Positions 34,603 to 45,140 are shown, counted from the first letter of the stretch. The stretch is DNA of 48,440 nucleotides from Phenylobacterium sp. (GCA_018001015.1 JAGNIV010000026.1:1-48440), one strand, 5' to 3'. Numbers and translations are program-made. The notes: generated by a model not told the origin, from the sequence alone.

Positions 34603-35088
34603 ATGTTTCGCAGTGTCGCCTTCGCCGCAATCGCCGCCGGTCTCATGGCCACGGCCGCCTGCGCGCCGATCACCACCTTCTCGGGATTTCAGGCGATCGA
34701 CGCCAATCCAAAGGACGTGAAAGTGGGAACCGACACCAAGTCCGTGGTGCGCGGCCGGCTCGGCTCCCCCTCGGCCACCTCCACCTTTGACCCCAATGTC
34801 TGGTTCTATATCGATCAGGTGAAGGAGACGGTCGCCTTCCGGATGCCGAAGACCACGCGCCGCGACGTCACAGCCATCGCCTTCAACAAGGAGACCGAGG
34901 TGGTCGAGGCGGTCAATCAGTACAGCCTGAAGGACGGCAAGGTCATCGCCTTCAACGGCCGCGAGACCCCGACCCGGGGCCGCGAACTGACCATCTTCGA
35001 ACAGCTGATCGGCACCGTCGGCCGCGGCACCATGCTTCCGAACGAGGACGAGGGCGTTCCCGGCAGCCGCCCGGGCGACCGCCGCTAA
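34603..35088 (+). CDS. bamE: Outer-membrane protein assembly factor BamE
   Basis: BamE is a lipoprotein of the BAM complex that inserts beta-barrels into the outer membrane. The 161-residue protein has a lipoprotein signal with T-A-A-C near residue 20, then the SmpA/OmlA domain: KVGTDTKSVVRGRLGSPSATSTFD, WFYI and a V-V-E-A-V-N-Q-Y strand. The C-terminal 50 residues are an extension rich in charged and proline residues. ATG at 34603 is preferred over a TTG at 34582. Divergent from the CBP3-like gene; a strong terminator follows. Confidence 0.92.
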   Translation: MFRSVAFAAIAAGLMATAACAPITTFSGFQAIDANPKDVKVGTDTKSVVRGRLGSPSATSTFDPNVWFYIDQVKETVAFRMPKTTRRDVTAIAFNKETEVVEAVNQYSLKDGKVIAFNGRETPTRGRELTIFEQLIGTVGRGTMLPNEDEGVPGSRPGDRR

Positions 35089-35117
35089 GCCGCGCCGCCC
35101 TTAACAGCCAAAGAAAA

Positions 35118-35148
35118 ACGCCCCGGAGATCGCTCTCCGGGGCGTCTT
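35118..35148. terminator. Bidirectional terminator between bamE and hppA
   Basis: ACGCCCCGGAG and CTCCGGGGCGT form a perfect 11-bp stem with loop ATCGCT. A-rich sequence precedes it (AAAGAAAA) and CTTC follows, so it suits the minus strand (hppA) best, with a U-run there, and could serve bamE too. Confidence 0.85.
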
Positions 35149-35164
35149 CATGTCAGGTCGCGGC

Positions 35165-35216
35165 CTAGAGCCGGATGACCTCAGGTCAGATGATTTCATC
35201 TGACCTGAGGCTCTAG
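35165..35216. repeat. Palindromic repeat, 'CTAGAGC' type
   Basis: CTAGAGCC, a 6-base bulge, then CCTCAGGTCAGATGA-TT-TCATCTGACCTGAGG (perfect 15-bp arms), closing with GGCTCTAG. It lies between the terminator and the hppA stop. Similar palindromes with ATCATCTGACCT-like cores are common between genes in alphaproteobacteria. Confidence 0.7.
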
Positions 35217-35220
35217 CCGA

Positions 35221-37371
35221 TCACTGCGCCGCCAGAACCGCCAACAGCAGCAGGGCCACGATGTTGGTGATCTTGATCATCGGGTTCACCGCGGGGCCCG
35301 AGGTGTCCTTGTAGGGGTCGCCGACGGTATCGCCGGTCACGGCGGCCTTGTGAGCCTCCGAGCCCTTACCGTGGAGCACGCCGTCCGAGTCGGTGAAGCC
35401 TTCTTCGATCACCTTCTTGGCGTTGTCCCAGGCGCCGCCGCCCGAGGTCATCGAGATGGCGACGAACAGGCCGGTGACGATCACCCCCATCAGCATCGCG
35501 CCGACGCAGGCGAAGGCGTCGACCTTGCCGGCGATGGCGTTGATGACGAAGAACAGCACGATCGGCGAGGCGACCGGCAGCAGCGACGGCACGATCATTT
35601 CGCGAATCGCGGCCTTGGTCAGGATGTCCACGGCGCGGCCGTATTCCGGCTTCACCTCACCGGTCATGATGCCCGGGTTCTCGCGGAACTGACGACGAAC
35701 CTCGACCACCACCGATTGCGCGGCGCGGCCCACGGCGGTCATCGACATGCCGCCGAACAGGAAGGGCAGCAGGCCGCCGAACAGCAGACCGACCACGACG
35801 TAGGGGTTCGACAGGTCGAAGGCCACAGCGCCCAGGCCGTCGAAGAACGAACCGGGGGCAGCGTTGGCCGCGAAGTACTTCAGATCTTCGGTATAGGCCG
35901 CGAACAACACCAGGGCGCCGAGACCGGCCGAGCCGATCGCATAGCCCTTGGTGACCGCCTTGGTGGTGTTGCCGACCGCGTCGAGCGCGTCAGTGGTGAC
36001 GCGCACTTCCGGAGGCAGACCGGCCATTTCGGCGATGCCGCCGGCGTTGTCGGTGACCGGACCGAAGGCGTCCAGGGCGACGACGAAGCCCGCCAGGGAC
36101 AGCATGGCGGTCGTGGCGATGGCGATGCCGAACAGACCCGCCAGGTTATAGGTGACGATGATGCCGACAATGATCACCAGGGCCGGGGCCGCGGTGGCTT
36201 CGAGGCTCATGGCCAACCCCTGGATCACGTTGGTGCCGTGACCGGAGACCGACGCCTGGGCGACGGACTTCACGGGGCGGAAGTTGGTGCCCGTGTAGTA
36301 CTCGGTGATCATCACGATCAGCGCCGTGATCACCAGGCCCGCCATCGAGCAGTAGAACAGCGACAGGGCGTCGAAGCTCTTCTCAAGCGGGGTGCCCGCG
36401 TTCACCGTCAGGGTTTCGGTGACCAGCGAGGGGATCAGGAACCACAGCGCGATGGCCGAGAGCACGCCGGTGACGATCAGGCCCTGGTAGAGGGCGCCCA
36501 TGATCGAGCCGGACTTGCCCAGGCGAACGGCGAAGGTGCCGATGATCGAGGTGATGATGCAGACGCCGCAGATGGCGAGCGGCAGCAGCATGATGCTGGG
36601 CAGCAGGGCCGAACCGCCGAAGAAGATGGCGGCCAGGACCATGGTGGCGACCGTGGTCACCGCATAGGTTTCGAACAGGTCGGCGGCCATGCCGGCGCAG
36701 TCGCCGACGTTGTCGCCCACGTTGTCGGCGATGGTCGCGGCGTTGCGCGGGTCATCTTCCGGAATGCCGGCCTCAACCTTGCCCACCATGTCGCCGCCGA
36801 CGTCGGCGCCCTTGGTGAAGATGCCCCCGCCCAGACGCGCGAAGATGGAGATCAGCGACGCGCCAAAGCCCAGCGACACCAAGCCATCGATGACGTGCCG
36901 GTCGGCCGGGGTCAGGCCCCGCACCTGGGTCAGATAACCGTAGTAGCCGGCGACGCCGATGAGGGCGAAGCCCGCCACCAGGAGGCCGGTGATGGCCCCC
37001 GAGGTGAAGGCGAGCTTGAGGCCCTTGGCCAGGCTCTCCGAGGCGGCCTGCGCGGTCCGCACGTTGGCGCGGACCGAGATCAGCATGCCGGCGAAACCGG
37101 CGGCGCCCGAAAGCACCGCGCCGATCACGAAGCCGGCGGCCGAATAGCCGCCGATCAGGAAGTAGAGTGCGATCAGGACGACGACGCCCACGATCGAAAT
37201 GGCGGTGTACTGGCGCTTCAGATAGGCTTGCGCGCCCTCCTGAATGGCGGCGGCGATCTCTTGCATCTTCGCGTTCCCGGGAGATTCCCGGAGCAGCGCA
37301 ACGGTCTGGAAGATGCCGTAAAGCACCGCCAGAACGCCGGCGGCGATCACCAGCTCAAGCGTGAAACTCAT
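35221..37371 (-). CDS. hppA: Membrane-bound proton-translocating pyrophosphatase, K+-independent type
   Basis: HppA couples pyrophosphate hydrolysis to proton pumping across the inner membrane. The 716-residue protein has about 16 hydrophobic segments. Catalytic motifs include [43 protein letters not shown], and a C-terminal [20 protein letters not shown]. The segment [10 protein letters not shown] carries lysine where K+-dependent enzymes have alanine, which marks the K+-independent subfamily. The ATG at 37371 precedes the first helix; the longer frame to 37551 is not supported. Confidence 0.96.
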   Translation of the reverse strand: MSFTLELVIAAGVLAVLYGIFQTVALLRESPGNAKMQEIAAAIQEGAQAYLKRQYTAISIVGVVVLIALYFLIGGYSAAGFVIGAVLSGAAGFAGMLISVRANVRTAQAASESLAKGLKLAFTSGAITGLLVAGFALIGVAGYYGYLTQVRGLTPADRHVIDGLVSLGFGASLISIFARLGGGIFTKGADVGGDMVGKVEAGIPEDDPRNAATIADNVGDNVGDCAGMAADLFETYAVTTVATMVLAAIFFGGSALLPSIMLLPLAICGVCIITSIIGTFAVRLGKSGSIMGALYQGLIVTGVLSAIALWFLIPSLVTETLTVNAGTPLEKSFDALSLFYCSMAGLVITALIVMITEYYTGTNFRPVKSVAQASVSGHGTNVIQGLAMSLEATAAPALVIIVGIIVTYNLAGLFGIAIATTAMLSLAGFVVALDAFGPVTDNAGGIAEMAGLPPEVRVTTDALDAVGNTTKAVTKGYAIGSAGLGALVLFAAYTEDLKYFAANAAPGSFFDGLGAVAFDLSNPYVVVGLLFGGLLPFLFGGMSMTAVGRAAQSVVVEVRRQFRENPGIMTGEVKPEYGRAVDILTKAAIREMIVPSLLPVASPIVLFFVINAIAGKVDAFACVGAMLMGVIVTGLFVAISMTSGGGAWDNAKKVIEEGFTDSDGVLHGKGSEAHKAAVTGDTVGDPYKDTSGPAVNPMIKITNIVALLLLAVLAAQ

Positions 37372-37468
37372 TATCTGAAAGCCCCTTTTGCAATTGTGCG
37401 GAGGGGGGACGACGCCGGCTTTAGGCGCGTGCGTCGGTGTGTTCCCGGCCCCATGGTGTTTCCCCAGT

Positions 37469-37490
37469 GGAGCGCCTTTGGCGACGCTCC
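37469..37490. other. Hairpin in the hppA upstream region
   Basis: GGAGCG and CGCTCC flank a GC-rich loop, about 98 bases before the hppA ATG, and are followed by an AT-rich TTAATATTT on the plus side. It may lie in the 5' leader or be the end of the upstream transcript. No firm promoter is seen in the 187-base gap. Confidence 0.3.
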
Positions 37491-37558
37491 TTAATATTTG
37501 AGAGGGTGAAAGTGCCAAAACTGGCGCCCGTAAGCAACGCCTGTTGGCCAATGCGGCC

Positions 37559-38017
37559 CTAGGACCTGGTTTCCCGCGCGCCTAGGACCTTCGGGTCGGG
37601 CAGGCCAGTGCGTTTCTTGGGCGATTGAGAGAGGAGCGTGACGCCCTTCACCTCCTTGGCGCCGCCGATGGCGATGGCCTCCCGCAGCAGGACGGCCTTC
37701 AGCCTGGCCTCGTCGATCTTGGTGTAGTCGGTGGCTAGGGTGAAGTAGGGCGAACGATGCCCCGCGCGAACCAGAGCGTCACGGAAGTAGGGCTCACGTG
37801 TGCGCAGCTTGGCGGTGTTGGCCATTGCGGAAAGCTGAATGCGCACCGAGACGAAGACGTAATTGATCAGCAGGCCGCGCGCCACGATCGGTAGGGCGGC
37901 CGGCGACAGGTCTACATACTGTCCGTCGGTCTTGGCGGGCTTGGCCTCCTCGGACGCCCGTGCCGGAGCGGCGAGGAGCGCCAGGGGCGCGAGGGCGATG
38001 AGGGCGCGGCGATCCAT
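37559..38017 (-). CDS. Hypothetical exported protein
   Basis: The 152-residue protein has a clear signal sequence (residues 3-22, cleavage after A-R-A-S). The mature part is a mixed domain: [29 protein letters not shown] resembles the start of small periplasmic FliL-like domains, and there is a tail [15 protein letters not shown] cannot assign a family. It follows thiL by 84 bases on the same strand and may be the last gene of the nrdR-rib-nusB-thiL run. Confidence 0.65.
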   Translation of the reverse strand: MDRRALIALAPLALLAAPARASEEAKPAKTDGQYVDLSPAALPIVARGLLINYVFVSVRIQLSAMANTAKLRTREPYFRDALVRAGHRSPYFTLATDYTKIDEARLKAVLLREAIAIGGAKEVKGVTLLSQSPKKRTGLPDPKVLGARETRS

Positions 38018-38101
38018 GCGCTGACCCTGCCAGGATATGGTTTCCGGAAGCTTTCCGAGACCTGTTGGTCCGAAGTGGACGCGGGGCCGTCACGCCAAAA
38101 C

Positions 38102-39043
38102 TCAGGTATGGGTCCAGCCCCCGCGGCCGGGAGAGAGGACCTGATCGCCGACTCGCACCTCGACACCCTCGCCCTCCAGCACCTCGCCAATGACGGTGAG
38201 GCCGATGAGGGCTGGCTGATCGGCGGACGCGGTGCAGACGATTTCGTAGTCGTCCCCGCCGGTGGCCAGCCGCAGCAGGGCGCCGGCCTGGTCATCCTGG
38301 GTCGCCAGCCAGGCGCGGGCGGACTTGGAGAGCGGCATCCTGTCGAGGTCGAGCCTCAAGCCCAGGCCGCTGGCCTGCGCGATATGGCCGGCGTCGGCCA
38401 CCAGGCCGTCAGAGACATCGGCGGCGGCGCTGGCGCCAGCGCGCAGCAGGTCGCGCAGGTCCAGCCGCGGATTGGGCAGGCGGTGGGCCTCGGGCAGCCA
38501 GCGCCGGTCCAGTTCCCCCCAGCCCGGGCCCCAGTCCAGCCAGCCATCGCCGATCGGCCCACTCACCAGCAGCAAGTCGCCGGCCTTGGCGCCGCCGCGG
38601 CGGATCATGGTCCCGCTGGGAACCCAGCCCAGCAACGTCATGGAGACCATCAGCGGGCCGGGGGTGGACACCGTGTCGCCGCCCAGCAGGACGACGTTGA
38701 AGGCCAGGCCATCCTCATCGAGACCCCGGGCGAACTCCTGGCGCTGCTCCCAGCCGAACCCGGCCGGCCAGGCGGTCATCAGGAAATAGCCATAGGGCTC
38801 GGCGCCCTTGGCCGCCAGGTCGGAAAGATTGGAGCGCAGCAGCTTGCGCGCCACGATGTCGGGTGGGTCGCTGGACTGAAAATGCACCCCGGCCACCAGG
38901 GCGTCCTTCGTGACCACCAGGTCGAAGCCCGGGCGGCAGGGGATCACGGCGGCGTCGTCCAACAGATCGAGCGCCTCCGCCGCGCCGCGGGTCAGCGGCC
39001 GGAACAGTCGGGCGATCTGTTCGAATTCATCCGGCCCGGACAT
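38102..39043 (-). CDS. thiL: Thiamine-monophosphate kinase
   Basis: ThiL phosphorylates thiamine monophosphate to the active cofactor thiamine diphosphate. The 313-residue protein belongs to the AIR-synthase-like superfamily: DDAAVI near residue 30, [30 protein letters not shown] (metal and ATP binding), [21 protein letters not shown] and GGDDYEIV. It overlaps nusB by 17 bases, which is the usual pairing. Confidence 0.94.
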   Translation of the reverse strand: MSGPDEFEQIARLFRPLTRGAAEALDLLDDAAVIPCRPGFDLVVTKDALVAGVHFQSSDPPDIVARKLLRSNLSDLAAKGAEPYGYFLMTAWPAGFGWEQRQEFARGLDEDGLAFNVVLLGGDTVSTPGPLMVSMTLLGWVPSGTMIRRGGAKAGDLLLVSGPIGDGWLDWGPGWGELDRRWLPEAHRLPNPRLDLRDLLRAGASAAADVSDGLVADAGHIAQASGLGLRLDLDRMPLSKSARAWLATQDDQAGALLRLATGGDDYEIVCTASADQPALIGLTVIGEVLEGEGVEVRVGDQVLSPGRGGWTHT

Positions 39044-39488
39044 CCTGCGCCACCTTGTCGAGGGCCCCGTTGACGAATCCCGGCTCCGGCCCCTCGAAGA
39101 AGGACTTGGCCAACTCGACGTATTCGTCGATCACCACCTCGACCGGCACGTCGTCCCGGTGGGAGAGCTCATAGGCCCCCGACCGCAGGATGGCGCGCAC
39201 CGTGGCGTCCAGCCGGTCCAGCTTCCAGCCGGTGGCCAGGCGCTTGACGACCGCGGCGTCGATCTCGCGCTGGGTTCCCACCACGCCGCGGACCAGTTCG
39301 GCGAAGAAGGCCTCGTCCGCGGCGGCCAGGGGGTCACCCTCCCCGTCGCCCTCGATGCCGCGATCGAAGCGATGGTCGGCGAACTCGCGGATCACCGCTT
39401 CGACGCCGACGCCGGAAACTTCCATCTGGTACAACGCCTGGACGGCGGCGAGGCGCGCGACCGAGCGGGCCTGCTTGGGCTTGCTCAT
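39027..39488 (-). CDS. nusB: Transcription antitermination factor NusB
   Basis: NusB, with S10 (NusE), binds boxA RNA in rRNA leaders to block termination. The 153-residue all-helical protein begins [13 protein letters not shown] and has [48 protein letters not shown] near the end, matching the family. It overlaps ribH by ATGA upstream and thiL downstream. Confidence 0.94.
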   Translation of the reverse strand: MSKPKQARSVARLAAVQALYQMEVSGVGVEAVIREFADHRFDRGIEGDGEGDPLAAADEAFFAELVRGVVGTQREIDAAVVKRLATGWKLDRLDATVRAILRSGAYELSHRDDVPVEVVIDEYVELAKSFFEGPEPGFVNGALDKVAQDVRAG

Positions 39489-39940
39489 CGGGCGCCCATC
39501 AGCTGGCTTTTCAGAGAGATCATGGTCAGGGCCGCGCGGGCCGCGCCCCCACCCTTGTCGCCCTCGCTGACCTTGGCGCGGGCCCAGGCCTGCTCCTCGT
39601 CCTCGACGGTCAGGATGCCGTTGCCGATGGCCAGGCGCTTGCCGACCGTCAGGTCCATGATGCCGCGCGCCGACTCGTTGGAGACGATCTCGAAATGGTA
39701 GGTCTCGCCACGGATCACCGTGCCGAGCGCCACATAGCCATCGTAGCGTACGCCGGTGGCGCCGCCTTCATCCGCCAGGGCGATGGCGCCGGGGATTTCC
39801 AGCGCGCCGGGCACCGTCACCACGTCATACTCCGCGCCTTGCGAGGTGATGGCGTCGACCGCCCCCTGCAGCAGGGCGTCGGCCAGGTCGGAATAGAAGC
39901 GCGCCTCGACAATGAGGATGCGGATTTTGTCTTCGAGCAT
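39485..39940 (-). CDS. ribH: 6,7-dimethyl-8-ribityllumazine synthase
   Basis: RibH joins the ribityl pyrimidine with dihydroxybutanone phosphate to form lumazine. The 151-residue protein has [26 protein letters not shown], the substrate-binding [25 protein letters not shown] with the conserved histidine, and [10 protein letters not shown]. Only 39 bases separate it from ribE, the place where ribBA lies in many relatives. GGAAAG before the ATG is a modest ribosome-binding site. Confidence 0.95.
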   Translation of the reverse strand: MLEDKIRILIVEARFYSDLADALLQGAVDAITSQGAEYDVVTVPGALEIPGAIALADEGGATGVRYDGYVALGTVIRGETYHFEIVSNESARGIMDLTVGKRLAIGNGILTVEDEEQAWARAKVSEGDKGGGAARAALTMISLKSQLMGAR

Positions 39941-39979
39941 GGGTTCTTTCCGGGGACGCGGGCGACTAGAGGGCGTCCT

Positions 39980-40570
39980 TTAGGCTGTTTCTCGCCAGCG
40001 GGCGAGATACCGGGCCAGCATGTCGATCTCCAGATTGACGCGGGAGCCCACCTGCAGGGTCCCGAGCGTGGTCACGTCCCAGGTGTGGGGGATCAGGTTG
40101 ACGCCGAAAACGTCGTCCTCGACCTCGTTCACGGTCAGGGAGACGCCCTCGACGGTGATGGAGCCCTTCGGCGCGATGAAGCGGTGCAGGGGGCGGGGCA
40201 CGCGGACCTGCACGCGGTGCGAGCCGCCCTCGCTCTCGATGGAGATCACCTCGCCGATGCCGTCCACATGGCCCGAGACGATATGTCCGCCCAGCTCGTC
40301 GCCCACCCGGGCGGCGCGCTCCAGGTTGACGGGACGCCCCTCCTCCCAGTCCGACAGGGTGGTCAGGGACAGGGTCTCGCCGGAGACCTCGACGGCGAAC
40401 CAGCCGTCAGCCTTCTCCACCACGGTCAGGCAACAACCCGCATGGCTGATGGAGGCGCCGATATCGACGGTTGAGAGATCGAACTTGGTCTCAATCTCGA
40501 ACCTGCGGTCGCGGTTGGTGTCGCGGACGGCGCGGACGCGGCCCACATCGGTGACGATGCCGGTGAACAT
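39980..40570 (-). CDS. ribE: Riboflavin synthase alpha chain
   Basis: The enzyme dismutates two lumazines to riboflavin and the pyrimidine precursor. The 196-residue protein has the two lumazine-binding repeats: MFTGIVTDVGRV ... SISHAGCCLTV in the first, and HIVSGHVDGIG ... GSITVEGVSLTVNEV in the second. The start codon abuts the ribD-type gene's stop. The length is normal. Confidence 0.95.
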   Translation of the reverse strand: MFTGIVTDVGRVRAVRDTNRDRRFEIETKFDLSTVDIGASISHAGCCLTVVEKADGWFAVEVSGETLSLTTLSDWEEGRPVNLERAARVGDELGGHIVSGHVDGIGEVISIESEGGSHRVQVRVPRPLHRFIAPKGSITVEGVSLTVNEVEDDVFGVNLIPHTWDVTTLGTLQVGSRVNLEIDMLARYLARWRETA

Positions 40571-41215
40571 TCAGATCCTCTCGTAGCGTTCCCACACATC
40601 GGGACCCAGCAGCTGTAGATCAACCCGCTTGAGCTTCGGAGCCTGGGAAAGCGCCTGGACGGCCAGGGCGCCGACGCCCGGCCTTCCCTCCCCGCCGATG
40701 ATCATGGGCGCGCGGAACCATTCAAGCCGATCCACCAGGCCGCAGCGCAGGAAACTGGCCGCCACCTGCCCGCCCCCCTCGACGAACAGGCGGCTCAGAC
40801 CCTCGGCGGCCAGGGCGCGGACCACGTCGTGCAGCTCGGGCCGCTCATCGCCCACGGCGTGGACCTGCAGGACGCGGACACCGGCCTCGACCAGCCGCGC
40901 CTCGGGCGCGTTGGTCGTGATCAGGTAGGTGGGAATGTCACGGGCCGTGGCGATCAGCTTGCACCCGTCGGCCAGCCGCTGGCGGCTATCCAGCACCACG
41001 CGGGCGGGCTGAGGGCCATCGTAGCCGGGCAGCCGGACGGTCAGGTCAGGATCGTCGGCCAGGGCCGTCTCGACGCCCACGAGGACGGCGTCATGTTCCG
41101 CGCGCAGGCGATGCACCTGCTCGCGACTTTGATCCCCGGTGATCCAGCGACTCTCTCCCGTGGCGGTGGCGATACGGCCATCGAGGGAGGTGGCGAGCTT
41201 GAGGCTAACGCTCAT
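40571..41215 (-). CDS. ribD: RibD C-terminal (pyrimidine reductase) domain protein, lacking deaminase
   Basis: The 214-residue protein matches only the C-terminal reductase half of Rib[69 protein letters not shown]. This domain reduces the deaminated pyrimidine with NADPH. The usual N-terminal deaminase domain with its zinc motifs is missing: the ATG lies exactly at the domain junction and overlaps the nrdR stop by 11 bases. A separate deaminase must exist elsewhere, or this is a different member of the dihydrofolate-reductase-like RibD family. The flanking rib genes support a role in riboflavin synthesis. Confidence 0.85.
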   Translation of the reverse strand: MSVSLKLATSLDGRIATATGESRWITGDQSREQVHRLRAEHDAVLVGVETALADDPDLTVRLPGYDGPQPARVVLDSRQRLADGCKLIATARDIPTYLITTNAPEARLVEAGVRVLQVHAVGDERPELHDVVRALAAEGLSRLFVEGGGQVAASFLRCGLVDRLEWFRAPMIIGGEGRPGVGALAVQALSQAPKLKRVDLQLLGPDVWERYERI

Positions 41216-41678
41216 CCTCTGAACCTTCGCTCAGGCCCTCTTCGCCGAGGAAGGTCGCGAACTCGCCGGCCTCGCGGAAGTCGCGATACACCGAGGCGTA
41301 GCGGACATAGGCCACGTCATCGAGAACCTTGAGCTGCTTCATCACCATCTCGCCCACGGCCGATGACGGAAGTTCGGTCTCGCCCATGCTCTCCAGCTGG
41401 CGAACGATGGTCGAGATCATCTTCTCGATCCGGTCCGGTTCGATGGGGCGCTTGCGGGTGGCGATCGCGATCGAGCGCGCGAGCTTGTCGCGTTCAAATG
41501 GCGTCCGCCGCCCTGATCGCTTCAGGATGGTCAGTTCCCGAAGCTGCACCCGCTCGAAGGTGGTGAAGCGGCCGCCGCACTCAGGGCACAGCCGCCGCCG
41601 CCGGATGGCCGCGCCGTCTTCCGACGGGCGGCTGTCCTTCACCTGACTTTCGAGATGACCGCAGAACGGGCAGCGCAT
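41205..41678 (-). CDS. nrdR: Transcriptional repressor NrdR
   Basis: NrdR represses ribonucleotide reductase genes when dATP is high. The 157-residue protein has an N-terminal zinc ribbon ([20 protein letters not shown] with CPEC following) and an ATP-cone domain ([43 protein letters not shown]). A normal length and the usual place between glyA and the rib genes support the call. Confidence 0.95.
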   Translation of the reverse strand: MRCPFCGHLESQVKDSRPSEDGAAIRRRRLCPECGGRFTTFERVQLRELTILKRSGRRTPFERDKLARSIAIATRKRPIEPDRIEKMISTIVRQLESMGETELPSSAVGEMVMKQLKVLDDVAYVRYASVYRDFREAGEFATFLGEEGLSEGSEDER

Positions 41679-41719
41679 GATCTAGCCCCTCCTGGGCAAT
41701 CCAACCCCTATTAGAAGGT

Positions 41720-43009
41720 TTAGCTGTAGATCGGGAAGCGTTTCGTCAAGGTCAGGACCTCCGCCTTCACCTTGGCTTCGACCGCGGAATTGTCACCGCC
41801 GGCCGCCACACCATCCAGAACCGCACCGATCCAGGTCCCGACCTGGCGGAATTCAGCGGGTCCGAAGCCCCGCGTTGTGCCGGCCGGGGTCCCGACCCGC
41901 AGGCCCGAGGTCTGCATCGGGGGCAGCGGGTCGAAGGGAATGCCGTTCTTGTTGGTGGTGATGCCAGCCCGCTCGAGGGCGATCTCGGCGTCGGCGCCGG
42001 AGACGTTCTTGGGCGTCAGGTCCACCAGCATCAGGTGGCTGTCGGTGCCGCCCGAGACGATCTTGAAGCCCGCCACCTGCAGGCTGTCGGCCAGGGCGCG
42101 GGCGTTGTCGACGACCTGGCGGGCATACTGCTTGAACTCCGGACGCAGGGCTTCGCCAAAGGCCACGGCCTTGCCGGCGATGACATGCATCAGCGGGCCG
42201 CCCTGCAGGCCGGGGAAGACCGCGGAGTCGATCTTCTTGGCCCACTTCTTGGAGTTGGTCATGATCATGCCGCCGCGCGGGCCGCGCAGGGTCTTGTGCG
42301 TCGTGGTGGTGACGATGTGGGCGTGGGGGAACGGGTTCGGATAGGCCCCACCGGCCACCAGGCCCGCATAGTGGGCGATATCCACCATCAGCAGGGCTTC
42401 GACGCTGTCGGCGATCTCGCGGAACCTGGCGAAGTCGATGGCCCGCGAATAGGCCGAGCCGCCGGCGATGATCACCTTGGGCTTTTCGGCCAGGGCCACC
42501 TCGGCGGCCTGGTCATAGTCGATCATGTGGTCCTGCTGGCGCACGCCATAGGCCACGGGCCGGAACCACTTGCCCGACTGGTTGACGCTCTTGCCGTGAG
42601 TCAGGTGGCCGCCCGCCGCCAGGTCCATACCCATGAAGGTGTCGCCGGGCGCCATGGTCGCCATGAACACCGCCTGGTTCGCCTGGCTGCCGGAGTGGGG
42701 CTGCACATTGACGTACTCACAGCCGAACAGCTGCTTGGCGCGCGCGATGGCGATTTCCTCCACCTCGTCCACCACCTCACAGCCGCCATAATAGCGTTTG
42801 CCCGGATAGCCTTCGGCGTACTTGTTCGTCAGCACCGAACCTTGCGCCTCCAAAACGGCGCGGCTGACGATGTTCTCGGACGCGATCAGTTCGATCTGGT
42901 CCTGCTGGCGCTTCAGCTCCCGCGTCAGCACGCTGGAGACGGCCGGATCGCTCTCGGAAGCGGGCGCGGTAAAGAAGGCGTCGATGAAATTGGCGGCTTG
43001 AGCGGTCAT
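41720..43009 (-). CDS. glyA: Serine hydroxymethyltransferase
   Basis: GlyA interconverts serine and glycine with tetrahydrofolate as one-carbon acceptor. The 429-residue protein has [46 protein letters not shown] and the PLP-lysine segment [15 protein letters not shown]. The ATG at 43009 (MTAQAANF) is chosen; a TTG extension to 43120 reads low-complexity sequence. It is followed after 41 bases by nrdR. Confidence 0.96.
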   Translation of the reverse strand: MTAQAANFIDAFFTAPASESDPAVSSVLTRELKRQQDQIELIASENIVSRAVLEAQGSVLTNKYAEGYPGKRYYGGCEVVDEVEEIAIARAKQLFGCEYVNVQPHSGSQANQAVFMATMAPGDTFMGMDLAAGGHLTHGKSVNQSGKWFRPVAYGVRQQDHMIDYDQAAEVALAEKPKVIIAGGSAYSRAIDFARFREIADSVEALLMVDIAHYAGLVAGGAYPNPFPHAHIVTTTTHKTLRGPRGGMIMTNSKKWAKKIDSAVFPGLQGGPLMHVIAGKAVAFGEALRPEFKQYARQVVDNARALADSLQVAGFKIVSGGTDSHLMLVDLTPKNVSGADAEIALERAGITTNKNGIPFDPLPPMQTSGLRVGTPAGTTRGFGPAEFRQVGTWIGAVLDGVAAGGDNSAVEAKVKAEVLTLTKRFPIYS

Positions 43010-43185
43010 GGGAGGGCCTTTCGGGAATCTGGGAGGGACGGGCCTGGGCGGCTCTTTACCGCCTTGCGGGCCTGGGACCAAACGCTGGGAACCAAGTTGG
43101 GTGGGAGGCGTTGACGCCAAGTCCGACGACCCTGGGCGAAGGGGTCATCCGGCGCTTGTGATGCCATGTACCCAGGGGGCGATTT

Positions 43186-43617
43186 ATGAGTATCGACATG
43201 GAAGCCGACGACGCTGAGATCGAGGAGGTTCTGTCCCTCGCAACTGTCATCGTCTCGGCCTTCGTCAGCCGCAATTCTGTGTCGCAAAACGACCTGCCAG
43301 ACCTCATCCGATCGGTGCACCAGAGCCTGAAGGGGCTTGGCCATGCCACGCCCGTCGCTCCGGAGGAGCGGCCCAAGCCGGCGGTGCCGATCAACAAGTC
43401 GATCCAGCACGACTTCATCGTCTGCCTGGAAGACGGGAAGAAGTTGAAGATGCTCAAGCGCTACCTGCGCTCGCGCTTCGACATGAGCCCGGATGACTAT
43501 CGTCGTCGGTGGGGTTTGCCGGCGGATTATCCGATGGTGGCGCCGGCCTATGCGGCGCGGCGCTCGGACTTCGCCAAGCAGATCGGCCTGGGCAAAGGTG
43601 TGCGCCGGCGGACGTGA
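43186..43617 (+). CDS. mucR: MucR/Ros family transcriptional regulator
   Basis: MucR proteins bind AT-rich DNA as oligomers and control envelope, motility and cell-cycle genes in alphaproteobacteria. The 143-residue protein has an N-terminal acidic helix region, then VCLEDGKKLKMLKRYL, the family's MSPDDYRRRWGLPADYPMVAPAYA and a basic tail. In classical members the zinc ligands are C-x2-D/C-x9-H-x3-H; here C80 and D83 are present but the two histidine positions read Y93 and R97. Monocistronic, divergent from glyA; a hairpin with a T-run follows. Confidence 0.93.
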   Translation: MSIDMEADDAEIEEVLSLATVIVSAFVSRNSVSQNDLPDLIRSVHQSLKGLGHATPVAPEERPKPAVPINKSIQHDFIVCLEDGKKLKMLKRYLRSRFDMSPDDYRRRWGLPADYPMVAPAYAARRSDFAKQIGLGKGVRRRT

Positions 43618-43746
43618 TGTGGGCGGCCTGGCCGCCAGATCGTTCAGATGGAAAGCGAAGTTGAGGCGTCTCCGAAGCGGTGGGTACGCTGGCGGTATGC
43701 GCCCGCCTGCCCGAAACCGCAAGCTGGGCAAGGTCGAAACGAAAGA

Positions 43747-43771
43747 GGCGCCGCACGGAGCGGCGTCTTTT
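43747..43771 (+). terminator. Terminator after mucR
   Basis: GGCGCCGC and GCGGCGTC (one mismatch) surround ACGGA and are followed by TTTT. It lies 130 bases after the mucR stop and could also receive hemA transcripts from the other strand (A/T run on both sides). Confidence 0.6.
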
Positions 43772-43793
43772 CAAGTCATGGACGTGCCGCCGA

Positions 43794-45023
43794 TCAGGCG
43801 GCGTAACCGCCGACGCGTTTGATGTTGCAGTGGGCCCAGAGCATTTCGAGGGTCTTGGCCAGGTCGTCCATCATTTCGTCGGTATGGGCGGGGCTGGGGG
43901 TGAAGCGCAGGCGCTCGGTTCCGCGGGGAACGGTGGGGTAGTTGATCGGCTGGACGTAGACGCCGTGCTCTTCCAGCAGGATGTCGCTGATCATCTTGCA
44001 GTGGATGGGATCGCCCACCAGCACCGGGACGATGTGGCTCTCCGAGGGCATCACCGGCAGGCCGGCCATGGTCAGCTTGGCCTTCAGGGCGGCGGCGCGC
44101 TCCTGATGGGCGACGCGGATCTCGTTGTGGTCCTTGAGGTAACGGATCGAGGCCACGGCCCCGGCGGCCAGGGCCGGCGGGATCGAGGTGGTGAAGATGA
44201 AGCCGTCGGCATAGCTGCGGATCGCATCGACGATCACCGCGTCGGCGGCGATGTAGCCGCCCATGACGCCGAAGCCCTTGGCCAGGGTGCCCTCGATGAT
44301 GTCGATCTGGTCCATGACCCCGTCACGCTCGGCCACGCCCGCGCCGCGGGGACCGTACATGCCCACCGCATGGACCTCGTCCAGATAGGTCATGGCGTTG
44401 TATTTCTTCGCCAGCGCCACCATCGCCCGCATGTCGGTGATGTCGCCGTCCATGGAATAGACGCTCTCGAAGGCGATCAGCTTGGGCGCGTCCGCCGGCT
44501 CGGCGGCCAGCAGCTCTTCCAGGTGGGCCAGGTCGTTGTGGCGGAACACCCGGCGCTGTTCGCGCTTGCCCGCCCGGATGCCGCTGATCATCGAGTTATG
44601 ATTCAGCTCGTCGGAGAACATGATCAGACCCGGCAGGATCTTGTACAGCGTCGAGAGCGAGGCCTCGTTGGACACATAGCCCGAGGTGAACAGCAGGGCG
44701 GCTTCCTTGCCGTGCAGGTCGGCCAGCTCAGCCTCCAGCTCGACATGATAGTGGGTGGTGCCCGAGATGTTGCGCGTGCCGCCCGAGCCGGCGCCGGCCT
44801 CGTCGATGGCTGTGTGCATGGCGTCCAGAACCACCGGGTTCTGACCCTGGCCAAGATAGTCGTTGGAGCACCAGACGATCACCTCCGACGAGGCGCCGTC
44901 CTCACGCGTCCAGGTCGCACGCGGGAACGCCCCGCGGTGACGCTTCAGGTCGGCGAAGACCCGGTAACGACCCTCGGCATGAATCTGCTCGAGAGCGGTG
45001 CTGAACGCGGCCTTGTAATCCAT
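43794..45023 (-). CDS. hemA: 5-aminolevulinate synthase
   Basis: The enzyme condenses glycine and succinyl-CoA to 5-aminolevulinate, the first step of heme synthesis by the Shemin (C4) route of alphaproteobacteria. The 409-residue protein has [30 protein letters not shown], the PLP-binding [12 protein letters not shown] and the PLP lysine in [13 protein letters not shown]. Its 158-base upstream region carries two direct repeats. The ATG at 45023 matches the family start MDYKAAF. Confidence 0.96.
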   Translation of the reverse strand: MDYKAAFSTALEQIHAEGRYRVFADLKRHRGAFPRATWTREDGASSEVIVWCSNDYLGQGQNPVVLDAMHTAIDEAGAGSGGTRNISGTTHYHVELEAELADLHGKEAALLFTSGYVSNEASLSTLYKILPGLIMFSDELNHNSMISGIRAGKREQRRVFRHNDLAHLEELLAAEPADAPKLIAFESVYSMDGDITDMRAMVALAKKYNAMTYLDEVHAVGMYGPRGAGVAERDGVMDQIDIIEGTLAKGFGVMGGYIAADAVIVDAIRSYADGFIFTTSIPPALAAGAVASIRYLKDHNEIRVAHQERAAALKAKLTMAGLPVMPSESHIVPVLVGDPIHCKMISDILLEEHGVYVQPINYPTVPRGTERLRFTPSPAHTDEMMDDLAKTLEMLWAHCNIKRVGGYAA

Positions 45024-45140
45024 CGACTTGAATTCCGGCCGCGCGTTCGACGATCTCGCGCCGCAACCGGTCCCCTTAGCTTCGCCGGGCTTATCGCGCC
45101 GCCCGGCCCCCTTGTCTACAATCCGTCACGTCGCGGCGGC

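Noticed and set aside
35350-37494. A 714-codon open frame antisense to hppA
   Set aside because: It is a high-G+C shadow with low-complexity Gly/Asp/His/Arg-rich translation and no family resemblance; hppA on the other strand is certain.
39941-39979. An FMN riboswitch in the rib operon
   Set aside because: The gaps in this operon are too short and none upstream shows the conserved RFN-element helices.
43010-43185. A glycine riboswitch upstream of glyA
   Set aside because: I looked for the conserved paired-aptamer core and did not see it; the region is just the divergent glyA/mucR spacer.
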